Shown here: positions 14,844 through 21,962 of the stretch, piece after piece
Layout of the letters: each line of letters starts with the position of its first letter
Numbering within the stretch: the first letter of the stretch is position 1
NCBI GenBank assembly: GCA_002309235.1
Contig: DBXA01000139.1
Location: 12,382 to 40,300 of the forward strand
Source: Christensenella sp. UBA1224
GTDB lineage: Bacteria > Bacillota > Clostridia > Christensenellales > Aristaeellaceae
Length of the DNA: 27,919 bases
Direction of reading: 5' to 3'
Made by a program: the position numbers and the translations under genes
Notes under the pieces: generated by a model
The model's input: the letters and a program-made list of their open reading frames with translations, nothing else
Told to the model about the DNA's origin: nothing
Database searches by the model: none

Positions 14844-16649
14844 TCACTGCGCTTCCAGCTCGTCAGTGAGGCGGCATATCTCGTCGATCATGCTGCCGAT
14901 GGTCTCGATGGTATCCAGGAGAGGCGCATCGGTGGTGATATCGATGCCGGCGAGCGCCGCAAGGCCTACCGGATCCAGCCTGCTGCCGGCGGCGAGGACC
15001 TTTTTCCAGTCTTCCACCGCACTCTGGCCTTCCCTGCGGATGCGTTTGGAGACCTCTGTCGCAACAGTCAGGCCTGCGGAATAGGTATAGGAGTACAGGC
15101 CCATATAGTAGTGGGGCTGACGCATCCAGGTGAGCTCCGCGCCGGGTATGATCTCCACATCCTCGCCCCAGAAGTCTTCCAGCACCTTGCGCTTGATGGC
15201 GCTCAGGGTCTCCGCCTGTACACTTCCGCCAGCGTCGACGATCTTATAGACCTCGCGCTGGTAGGCGGCCTCCAGAAGGTGGGTCACGAAGTTATGGTAA
15301 TAGGTCTTGCTGACAACGCTGGCCAGCACCCAGCGGCGGAAGCGCTTGTCGTCGCTTGTGGAGGTCAGGTAATCGGTCATGAGGAGCTCGTTCATGGTGG
15401 AAGGCGCTTCCACAAAGTAGGTGGATACATTGGTATCGAATATGGACTGGGCGGCGTTGCAGGCGCGGAAATGGCCGGCGTGGCCCAGCTCATGGGCGAG
15501 GGTGAATACATCCGCCATGCGGTCGTTCCAGCTGAGGAGGATAAAGGAACCCTTCCCGTAGGGGCTGGCGCAGAAGCCGCCGGTGGACTTGCCCTGGTTC
15601 TTGGCGAAATCCACCCAGCGCTTGTCATAGGCTTCCTTCACCATGGCGGTGTAATCCTCGCCTAGTATGGAAAGGCCGTTCACGATGTAATCCTTGGACT
15701 GCTCAATGGTCACGCGAGGATCGTACTCGGGATCTACGGCGATCTTGAGATCCGCGAATGTCATCTTATCCAGGTGATGCACCCTCTTGAGCAGGCGAGC
15801 GTACCTGCGCATATGAGGGGCGAGCTTCTGGGTGATCAGGTCTATCTGGCGGTCGTACATTTCCCGGGTGACCTTCTGCTCGAACAGGAGGCTGTCGAAG
15901 ACATTGTCAAAGCCGCGCAGATCCGCCATAGTCTTATCCGTCTGAACGTTGGTATTGTAGGCCGCTGCGGTGACGTTCTCGTACTGGCGGAGCTTGGCGG
16001 AGAAGGCTTCGAACGCGGCACGGCGCACGGCGGGATCCGGATCGTATTCGTAATCATCTTCAAAGAGGGAATAGCCCAAGGGGTATTCTTTGCCGTTTGC
16101 CGTAAAGGGGTCAAAGCGCATGTCGGCAAGCTTGGCTGCGTTGTAGATGCTCTCCGGCGCGTACAAGGTCTGGCTGAGGGCGGCCATAGCGCGCTCTGTC
16201 TCCGGCTGGAGCCTGTGCGGCTTGCGGCGAAGGACATCCTCAAGGTATCCCTTATTGGCGGTCGTACGGCGGATCGCCTCGCGTATGACGGCTTCATCCG
16301 CCTCGCAGATCTCGCTGTCGATAAAGCTGAGGCTGGCGCTGATCCGGGAGGATAGGCGCTCCATGCGCTGGCTTCGATCCATATTATAGGTGTTGTAGTA
16401 ATCCACCTCTACGGCGAGGCCGCAATAGCTGCCCACAAGGGTCAGAAGCCTCTCCATCTCCCGCAGGTCATCCAGGCAGCGGTTGATGGTATCCGGGTCG
16501 TTAAGCTTCCCCTTGTAATCCGCTTCCATCTGCCCGCACAGCTTTTCTGCTTTGTCGGCATCTGCCTGCATGGCCTCCTCTGTGGGATAGATGAGGGAAA
16601 GATCCCAGGTCTGTTCGATCGGTACTTCATTTCTTTTGGCGAGTTCCAT
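14844..16649 (-). CDS. pepF: Oligoendopeptidase F (M3B metallopeptidase)
   Basis: A 601-residue cytoplasmic zinc endopeptidase that cleaves oligopeptides, typical in length for PepF (about 600 aa). The zinc motif is HELGH at 386-390 within FTLAHELGHAGHF; the third ligand is expected in YFVEAPSTMNELLM. The N-terminal helical domain begins RNEVPIEQTWDLSLIYPT, the classic PepF start. The ATG at 16649 is preferred; an in-frame ATG 36 bp upstream adds residues unlike the family. The ribosome site is GAGAGG. It has its own promoter at 16717-16745 and is separated from the upstream dehydrogenase gene by a strong terminator, so it is monocistronic. Confidence 0.96.
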   Translation of the reverse strand: MELAKRNEVPIEQTWDLSLIYPTEEAMQADADKAEKLCGQMEADYKGKLNDPDTINRCLDDLREMERLLTLVGSYCGLAVEVDYYNTYNMDRSQRMERLSSRISASLSFIDSEICEADEAVIREAIRRTTANKGYLEDVLRRKPHRLQPETERAMAALSQTLYAPESIYNAAKLADMRFDPFTANGKEYPLGYSLFEDDYEYDPDPAVRRAAFEAFSAKLRQYENVTAAAYNTNVQTDKTMADLRGFDNVFDSLLFEQKVTREMYDRQIDLITQKLAPHMRRYARLLKRVHHLDKMTFADLKIAVDPEYDPRVTIEQSKDYIVNGLSILGEDYTAMVKEAYDKRWVDFAKNQGKSTGGFCASPYGKGSFILLSWNDRMADVFTLAHELGHAGHFRACNAAQSIFDTNVSTYFVEAPSTMNELLMTDYLTSTSDDKRFRRWVLASVVSKTYYHNFVTHLLEAAYQREVYKIVDAGGSVQAETLSAIKRKVLEDFWGEDVEIIPGAELTWMRQPHYYMGLYSYTYSAGLTVATEVSKRIRREGQSAVEDWKKVLAAGSRLDPVGLAALAGIDITTDAPLLDTIETIGSMIDEICRLTDELEAQ

Positions 16650-16716
16650 ATCAAAAACACCTCTCTGAGCTCCGGCCCGCGCCATGTGCTGCAGACCGGC
16701 TTACATTATGATTGAT

Positions 16717-16745
16717 ATTATAGCGCATCGCTTCGAATTATCCAA
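16717..16745 (-). promoter_or_regulatory. Sigma-A-type promoter of pepF
   Basis: On the minus strand TTGGAT (16740-16745), a 17-bp spacer and a perfect TATAAT (16717-16722) lie about 68 bp before the pepF start, just after the terminator of the preceding unit. Confidence 0.72.
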
Positions 16746-16753
16746 GACCGCGT

Positions 16754-16790
16754 AAAAAAGAAGCCGCCGGCCGGGGCCGGACAGCTTCTT
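16754..16790 (-). terminator. Intrinsic terminator after the Gfo/Idh/MocA gene
   Basis: On the minus strand an 11-bp stem (AAGAAGCTGTC with GGCGGCTTCTT, including G-T pairs) and a GC-rich loop are followed by TTTTTT, starting 20 bp past the dehydrogenase stop. Confidence 0.88.
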
Positions 16791-16809
16791 AAGTTCTTGA
16801 GAAATCGGA

Positions 16810-17868
16810 TCAGAATTTGCGGACCTTTACGACCTTGCCGGATACCATGGATTCGTTGCAGGCTACGGTGAAGGCCACGGAGCGCATGCCGTCCACATAA
16901 GGGGAACGGATCTTGGTGTCATCCCCGGTCAGGACGGCGTTGAAGAAGGTCTGCTCTGCCATCGCGCCGGCATCGCACTCGTTCTTGATGGTGCGGCCTT
17001 CGACGGTGGTGCGGATCATACCGTCGCCCTTGACGACGCCGGCAGCTTCTTCCACGGGCTTCTTCTCATAGATGACGACCTTGTTGAGCAGGTAGTGATC
17101 CAGATGGCAGTCTCTGGCGGAGAAGGTGGTCTTGTGCTCACAGCAGGCGGGGCCCTGCGCGTAGTCGCCGGTGGAGAAGGTGCCCAGTACGCCGTTCTCA
17201 AAGCGCACGATGGTGGTGGAAAGATCATCCGTATCGTAATCCTCCACACCCTTTACGAAGCCGCGCGCGCCGAAGGTGCATACTTCTACCGGGTCCGCGC
17301 CGAGGGCATAGCGCACCAGGTCGTAATTGTGGATGGTCTGCTCCACGATCTGGCCGCCGGAAAGCTCCTTCTTCTTCCACCAGGGGGTATCCGGGATGCC
17401 GCCCATGCGGAGCAGATCCACGTAGACGATCTGATGATCGGCGCAGAACTGCCTGGTGATATCCGTGATGTTGCCGTAGCGGCACTGCAGGCCTACGGCC
17501 GTGATCACATTGTTCTTGCGGATGATGGAGAGCATCTCCTCACCGAAATCCAGATCCAGCGTCACGGGCTTTTCCACATAGGCGGGGATGCCGCGGGTGA
17601 AGGTCTCCCTGTCCACTTCGCCATGGCAGTACGGTGGGATGCAGATGAAGACAACATCCGGCTTCACCTCATCGTACATGACGCGGAAATCCTCATAGGC
17701 CTTGCCGCAGCCGGTCTGGCTGACCATCTTTTCGGCCCTGTCCAGCTTGATATCGCAGAAGCCCGCGAAACGGATATCGTTCTTCTCAAGAAAATCCTTG
17801 TAGCCGAGCATGTTGCCCAGATGGTAATTCGCGATGCCGCCGCAGCCTACAAATGCCAGTTTTTTCAT
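16810..17868 (-). CDS. Gfo/Idh/MocA family NAD(P)-dependent oxidoreductase
   Basis: A 352-residue cytoplasmic sugar or inositol dehydrogenase-type enzyme. The Rossmann loop is FVGCGGIANYH (6-16), the catalytic lysine K100 lies in EKP (99-101), and GGQIVEQTIHNYD (171-183) carries the active-site H180. A C-terminal alpha/beta substrate domain follows. AAGGAGGG precedes the ATG at normal spacing. It is the second gene of a two-gene unit, 24 bp behind a TIM-barrel isomerase; this pairing is common in pathways that oxidise a sugar hydroxyl and then epimerise or isomerise the keto product. The divergent AraC-sulfatase-rhamnosidase operon suggests the released sugar is the substrate, but that is inference. 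Confidence 0.92.
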   Translation of the reverse strand: MKKLAFVGCGGIANYHLGNMLGYKDFLEKNDIRFAGFCDIKLDRAEKMVSQTGCGKAYEDFRVMYDEVKPDVVFICIPPYCHGEVDRETFTRGIPAYVEKPVTLDLDFGEEMLSIIRKNNVITAVGLQCRYGNITDITRQFCADHQIVYVDLLRMGGIPDTPWWKKKELSGGQIVEQTIHNYDLVRYALGADPVEVCTFGARGFVKGVEDYDTDDLSTTIVRFENGVLGTFSTGDYAQGPACCEHKTTFSARDCHLDHYLLNKVVIYEKKPVEEAAGVVKGDGMIRTTVEGRTIKNECDAGAMAEQTFFNAVLTGDDTKIRSPYVDGMRSVAFTVACNESMVSGKVVKVRKF

Positions 17869-17892
17869 GGTTTACCCTCCTTATCGGTTCCC

Positions 17893-18720
17893 TTACAGTG
17901 ATATGATGTGCTCAAGTGCCTTGTTGGTGATATCCATCATGTAATCGTTGGATTTTTCCATGGTATCGAGCTCGGCTGTCAGGTAGGAATCGTATCCCGC
18001 CTTTCGCAGAGCGGGTACGACCTTTTCCCAGGCCACATCGCCCTCCAGCAGGTTTACGAACGTGCCCGCATTGGTGCCCTTCTTCTTGAAGTCCTTGATG
18101 TGTATCTTCTGGATGCGTCTGCCCAGTATCTCTATCCAGTGCTCCGGACGGGCGAATATGGCCACATTGCCCACATCGAAGTAGGCGCCCAGGTTCTTTA
18201 TGGAGAGATCGTCCAGGAAGGAAGCCATGTCAAAGGGCGAGATGAAGAAATTGTTCCATACGTTCTCTACGCCGATCATGACATTCTGATCCTCGATATA
18301 GCTCTTCCAGGAGCGGAAGGTCTCCTTCGCGCTGTCGTACGCGGCCTTGATGGAAAGGTTTTCCCCGATACCGCCGGGTACGATCAGTATGCCGTCTGCG
18401 CCGAAGGCATTGGCGAGATCCACCTGGCAGCGGAGAAGCTCGAAGCCCTTCGCGCGAAGCTCGGGTTCAACGGCGCCTATGGGGTTTTTGCCCCACTGGG
18501 AGGTGGATATGCCGGATACGGGCAGATTGTACTTTTTGCTCAGATCGGCGATGGCGCTGATCTCGGAAGAGGGCATGCCTACATACAATGAGTGGGCGCT
18601 GTGGCCGCATTCGTCTACGTTGAGCTCGATGCCGTCGAAGCCTGCCTTGGAAACGCAGGCAAATGTCTCCTCAAAGGTGAAACTGCCGGGTACGGTCCAT
18701 GCATTGATAGATTTTTTCAT
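17893..18720 (-). CDS. Sugar phosphate isomerase/epimerase family TIM-barrel protein
   Basis: A 275-residue xylose-isomerase-like barrel. Likely metal and active-site segments are MIGVENVWNN, LGAYFDVGN, KIHIKDF and YLTAELDT, in the family order. The ATG at 18720 is taken as the start because AGGTGAT is five bases upstream; the adjacent GTG at 18723 is a weaker choice. It is first in the unit with the Gfo/Idh/MocA dehydrogenase and is divergent from the AraC regulator, so AraC probably controls both sides. Related proteins act as hexulose or keto-sugar epimerases and 3-keto-glycoside enzymes; the substrate is not determinable here. Confidence 0.88.
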   Translation of the reverse strand: MKKSINAWTVPGSFTFEETFACVSKAGFDGIELNVDECGHSAHSLYVGMPSSEISAIADLSKKYNLPVSGISTSQWGKNPIGAVEPELRAKGFELLRCQVDLANAFGADGILIVPGGIGENLSIKAAYDSAKETFRSWKSYIEDQNVMIGVENVWNNFFISPFDMASFLDDLSIKNLGAYFDVGNVAIFARPEHWIEILGRRIQKIHIKDFKKKGTNAGTFVNLLEGDVAWEKVVPALRKAGYDSYLTAELDTMEKSNDYMMDITNKALEHIISL

Positions 18721-18741
18721 CACGCATCACCTCAATATCAT

Positions 18742-18770
18742 ATTGTGCTTGGCACAAAATAAGTGTACAA
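18742..18770 (-). promoter_or_regulatory. Candidate promoter of the isomerase-dehydrogenase unit
   Basis: On the minus strand TTGTAC (18765-18770), 17 bp and CACAAT (18742-18747) lie about 22 bp before the isomerase start codon. Both boxes are imperfect. They coincide with the -10 and -35 boxes of the divergent AraC promoter. Confidence 0.45.
18743..18757. promoter_or_regulatory. Palindrome TTGTGC-TTG-GCACAA in the divergent control region
   Basis: A perfect 6-bp inverted repeat with a 3-bp centre overlaps the -35 box of the AraC gene and the -10 box of the isomerase gene. Its position fits an operator that could affect both directions. AraC-family proteins more often bind direct repeats, so another regulator may use it. 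Confidence 0.5.
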
Positions 18771-18771
18771 T
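18743..18771 (+). promoter_or_regulatory. Candidate promoter of the AraC-methyltransferase-sulfatase-rhamnosidase operon
   Basis: TTGTGC (18743-18748), a 17-bp spacer and TACAAT (18766-18771) lie 77 bp before the AraC start. The weak -35 is compatible with activation by a regulator. Confidence 0.55.
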
Positions 18772-18848
18772 ATCTATGGATTGCAGGCAATGACATTTCA
18801 ATTTCAGTATATGGACTTTTCAACTGAAGGAAGAGGAGGGCCGCGCCG

Positions 18849-19706
18849 ATGGCGGTTTCTCAGAGCTATTACAGACTTGAGGGAGATCAGTGCGATTATG
18901 CCTCGGATGACATGCCGCTGCTGGTCAATTGCGCGGGGCAGAACGTATCTGAGCATGCTTTTACCTCTGTCCGTCAGAACGGCAGGAAGGACTATTACCT
19001 GATGTTCCTGAAAAGGGGCAGTATGGACCTGCTTTTGAGAGATGAGACCATAGAGATCAAAAAAGGAGAAGGCGTCATACTCGCGCCGGGAAGGCCCCTG
19101 TGCTATACGTTCAGCGGGGTCAACGGTCCCCTTGAATACTATTGGGCCCATTTTACCGGTTCGGAGGCGCATTCCCTGCTCGAAAGCACCCGGCTCGGCG
19201 AAAGCAGGCTTTTCAAGGTGCAGCAGGCGGAGGATATCATCCAGCGGTTCAAGGAGCTTATGAGCGCGTTCCTGGTGCTGGATGAGTGGCAGGCGAATGA
19301 GGCGGCGGGGCAGCTCATGGCGCTCCTGTCCCATCTGGGCAGGGCGGCCGCGGCAGATGATGAACGCGCGGATATCGCCCCGATCCGCCGGTCGCTCGGT
19401 TATATGAACGAATTCTACGCAAAAGCGCTTTCCGTGCGGGAGCTCGCGGCGATGGAGTTCATGTCGCCAAGCCGCTATTCGACCATATTCAGGTCTATCA
19501 TGGGTACTTCCCCCAAGGATTACCTGATAAGGCTGCGCATGAACAACGCCATGGACATGCTCGATAAAACGGACCTTTCCGTCAAGCAGGTGGCACTGGC
19601 GGTGGGTTACGACGACCCTTTGTATTTTTCGAGATTGTTTAAAAAGAGGGCGGGCATATCGCCGCGGATGCTCAGAAACGGCGGAGAGAAGGGGGGAGAC
19701 CATTGA
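18849..19706 (+). CDS. AraC-family transcriptional regulator with N-terminal sugar-sensing cupin
   Basis: A 285-residue regulator. Residues about 40-110 form the AraC-type cupin (YYLMFLKRGSMDLLLRDETI, then GEGVILAPGRPLCY), and residues about 185-280 contain two helix-turn-helix units: ALSVRELAAMEFMSPSRYST and LSVKQVALAVGYDDPLYFSR, followed by the conserved FKKRAGISP. Such proteins usually activate neighbouring glycan genes when they bind a sugar. It is the first gene of a four-gene operon (methyltransferase, sulfatase, GH78) and is divergent from the isomerase-dehydrogenase pair. GGAGG lies ten bases before the start. The methyltransferase start overlaps its stop. Confidence 0.92.
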   Translation: MAVSQSYYRLEGDQCDYASDDMPLLVNCAGQNVSEHAFTSVRQNGRKDYYLMFLKRGSMDLLLRDETIEIKKGEGVILAPGRPLCYTFSGVNGPLEYYWAHFTGSEAHSLLESTRLGESRLFKVQQAEDIIQRFKELMSAFLVLDEWQANEAAGQLMALLSHLGRAAAADDERADIAPIRRSLGYMNEFYAKALSVRELAAMEFMSPSRYSTIFRSIMGTSPKDYLIRLRMNNAMDMLDKTDLSVKQVALAVGYDDPLYFSRLFKKRAGISPRMLRNGGEKGGDH

Positions 19707-20449
19707 AATACACAGATGTCAATGCGGATACGATCGATTCCTGGAACAGGGAAGGCTGGACCTGGGGGATCCCCATCACGCATGAAGCTTATTGTAAAGC
19801 GCTCGCCGGGGAATGGGAGGTGTTTCTGACGCCCACGCGCCCCGTGCCCAGGGAATGGCTGGGAGACATGAAGGGAAAGAAGCTGCTTGGGCTTGCCAGC
19901 GGCGGCGCGCAGCAGATGCCGGTGTTCGCGGCGTGCGGAGCCGTATGCACGGTGCTGGATTATTCCCCTTCCCAGCTCGCGAGCGAAGCGGCCGTGGCGA
20001 AGAGGGAGGGCTACCCGATCGAGATCGTCCGGGCGGATATGACGGAAAGGCTGCCCTTTGAGGATGACACTTTCGATATCATATTCCATCCCATCTCCAA
20101 CTGCTATATCAAGGATGTGCGCCATGTCTGGCGGGAATGCGCAAGGATACTCAGGAAGGGCGGAAGGCTGCTTGCCGGCCTTGACTGCGGCCTGAACTTC
20201 GCCTTTGATGAGGATGGCGTGCTCACAAACAAACTGCCCTTTGATCCCCTTGCGGATGAGGAGCTGGCCAGGCAGTGTCTGGAGAAGAACGAAGGGTACC
20301 AGTTCTCGCATACCGTAGAGGAGCAGGTAGGAGGCCAGCTGGAGGCGGGCTTTACGCTCTTGGCGATATTCGGCGATACGAACGGATACGGTAAAATGGG
20401 CGAATACGGCGTGGAAACGAACATGGCTACATTGGCTGTGAAACGATAG
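19703..20449 (+). CDS. Class I SAM-dependent methyltransferase
   Basis: A 248-residue Rossmann-type methyltransferase. Motif I is KKLLGLASGGAQQMPVFAACG (split here only for position: residues about 59-78), followed by CTVLDYSPSQL with the ribose-binding Asp, EIVRADMTERLPFEDDTFD (motifs II-III) and ARILRKGGRLL. This is a widespread uncharacterised small-molecule methyltransferase group; the target is unknown. The start is TTG at 19703, overlapping the AraC stop as TTGA, with GGGGGGAG six bases upstream; no in-frame ATG is nearby. Its place between a regulator and a sulfatase suggests a role linked to the same glycan or its breakdown product, but methyl transfer in a degradative operon is unexpected. 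Confidence 0.87.
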   Translation: MKYTDVNADTIDSWNREGWTWGIPITHEAYCKALAGEWEVFLTPTRPVPREWLGDMKGKKLLGLASGGAQQMPVFAACGAVCTVLDYSPSQLASEAAVAKREGYPIEIVRADMTERLPFEDDTFDIIFHPISNCYIKDVRHVWRECARILRKGGRLLAGLDCGLNFAFDEDGVLTNKLPFDPLADEELARQCLEKNEGYQFSHTVEEQVGGQLEAGFTLLAIFGDTNGYGKMGEYGVETNMATLAVKR

Positions 20450-20459
20450 GAGGATTACG

Positions 20460-21944
20460 ATGAAAAAACAGTTTGTCTGGATCATGACGGATACGACGGG
20501 CTTCGATATGTGCGGCTGCTACGGGAGCGGGATATCCACGCCATGCATCGATTCGATGGCGGAGAACGGCCTGCGCTTCGAGCGCGTATACACCTGCCAG
20601 CCGGTGTGCGGGCCTGCGCGTTCCGCCCTTTTCACGGGGCTGTTCCCGCACAGCAACGGCTCCTGGGGCAACAGCATGCCCCTGGGGGCGGATGTGAAGA
20701 CGCTGGGCCAGAGGCTCTCCGAAAAGGGGATCGCCACGGGGTACATCGGCAAATGGCACCTGGACGCGGGCGATTACTTCGGCAACGGCATCTGCCCGGA
20801 CGGCTGGCAGAAGGAATACTGGTACGATATGAAATGCTACCTGGACGAGCTGACGGATGAGGAGAGGCTGTTCTCCCGCGACGGCGCATCCAGCGATAAG
20901 AACATCCCAGCCTCTTTTACTTACGGGCACAGGGTAACGGACAGGGCGCTGAAATTCATCGAGGAGCACAAGGACGAGGATTTCTTCCTTGTGGTCTCCT
21001 ACGATGAACCCCACGGGCCGAGCCTCTGCCCGGAGCCCTACGCTTCTATGTACGACGGGCGCATCGGCGGGGATACCCCTGCCGCGAAGGATACCCTGGA
21101 GGGCAAGCCGCCCTACCAGAAGCTCTGGGCGGAGTGCGCGGGCGGTCTGGATGTGGAAAAGCGCCATCCCGGTATCGGCAGGAGGCTTGCCGCGTGCCAG
21201 AGCTTTATCGATTCCGAGATAGGGCGGGTGCTGGAGCATGCCAGGAAGACGGTGCCGGATTCCATACGCATGTTCACATCGGATCACGGGGACGCGGCCC
21301 ATGCCCACGGTCTGTTCGCCAAGGGCCCTGCGGTATATGACGAGATCGCCCGCGTGCCGCTGTTATTCGAGGGGAATACCGTGCCCAAAGGAACGGTATA
21401 CAGCCACACGGTATCGCATATCGACCTGCCTGCTACGGTGCTGGATTATATGGGGCTCCCAAAGCCCGTCATGCTGGAGGGCCAGAGCCTTCTCCCCCAG
21501 ATAGCGGACCCTGCCCTTCCCACCGGAAGGCCTGCCCATGTGGAATTCACGCGCTACGAGATAGACCACGACGGTTTCGGCGGCTTCCAGCCCATGCGCG
21601 CGGTCGTTACGGATGAGTACAAGCTGGCCCTTCACCTGCTGGACGGGGATGAGATGTACTCCGTCACAGACGACCCCTACGATATGGTGAACCTGATCGG
21701 GGATGAAAGGTACGCGCAGCAGAGGGATCAGCTGCATGACGACATAATCGACTGGATGAACGGGACGCGCGATCCCTTCCGCGGCTACCAGTGGCAGTGC
21801 CGCCCCTGGCGGAAGGACAAGAAACCCTCATGGGATGTGGATGGATATACAAGGCAGCGGGAGAATGACCCGGGAGAGTACAGGCAGCTGGATTATTCCA
21901 CCGGCCTTACGATGAAGCAGGCATCCAGGGTAAAGGGAAAATAA
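20460..21944 (+). CDS. Cys-type sulfatase (S1 family), cytoplasmic
   Basis: A 494-residue type I sulfatase that hydrolyses sulfate esters. The modification signature is CGPARSALFTG starting at C50; this cysteine must be oxidised to formylglycine, in anaerobes by the radical-SAM enzyme anSME, which is not in the window. Metal-binding residues are seen in WIMTDTTGFD (D11) and MFTSDHGDAAHAHG near residue 280; GKWHLD is the conserved lysine/histidine segment. The first position after D11 is Thr instead of the second Asp often seen in S1 enzymes. There is no signal peptide, so the substrate must be imported. It lies 10 bp after the methyltransferase and 18 bp before the GH78 gene, with GGAGG before the start. 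Likely substrate: a sulfated sugar in the oligosaccharide handled by GH78. Confidence 0.93.
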   Translation: MKKQFVWIMTDTTGFDMCGCYGSGISTPCIDSMAENGLRFERVYTCQPVCGPARSALFTGLFPHSNGSWGNSMPLGADVKTLGQRLSEKGIATGYIGKWHLDAGDYFGNGICPDGWQKEYWYDMKCYLDELTDEERLFSRDGASSDKNIPASFTYGHRVTDRALKFIEEHKDEDFFLVVSYDEPHGPSLCPEPYASMYDGRIGGDTPAAKDTLEGKPPYQKLWAECAGGLDVEKRHPGIGRRLAACQSFIDSEIGRVLEHARKTVPDSIRMFTSDHGDAAHAHGLFAKGPAVYDEIARVPLLFEGNTVPKGTVYSHTVSHIDLPATVLDYMGLPKPVMLEGQSLLPQIADPALPTGRPAHVEFTRYEIDHDGFGGFQPMRAVVTDEYKLALHLLDGDEMYSVTDDPYDMVNLIGDERYAQQRDQLHDDIIDWMNGTRDPFRGYQWQCRPWRKDKKPSWDVDGYTRQRENDPGEYRQLDYSTGLTMKQASRVKGK

Positions 21945-21962
21945 TTAGAAAGGGGCATACCC

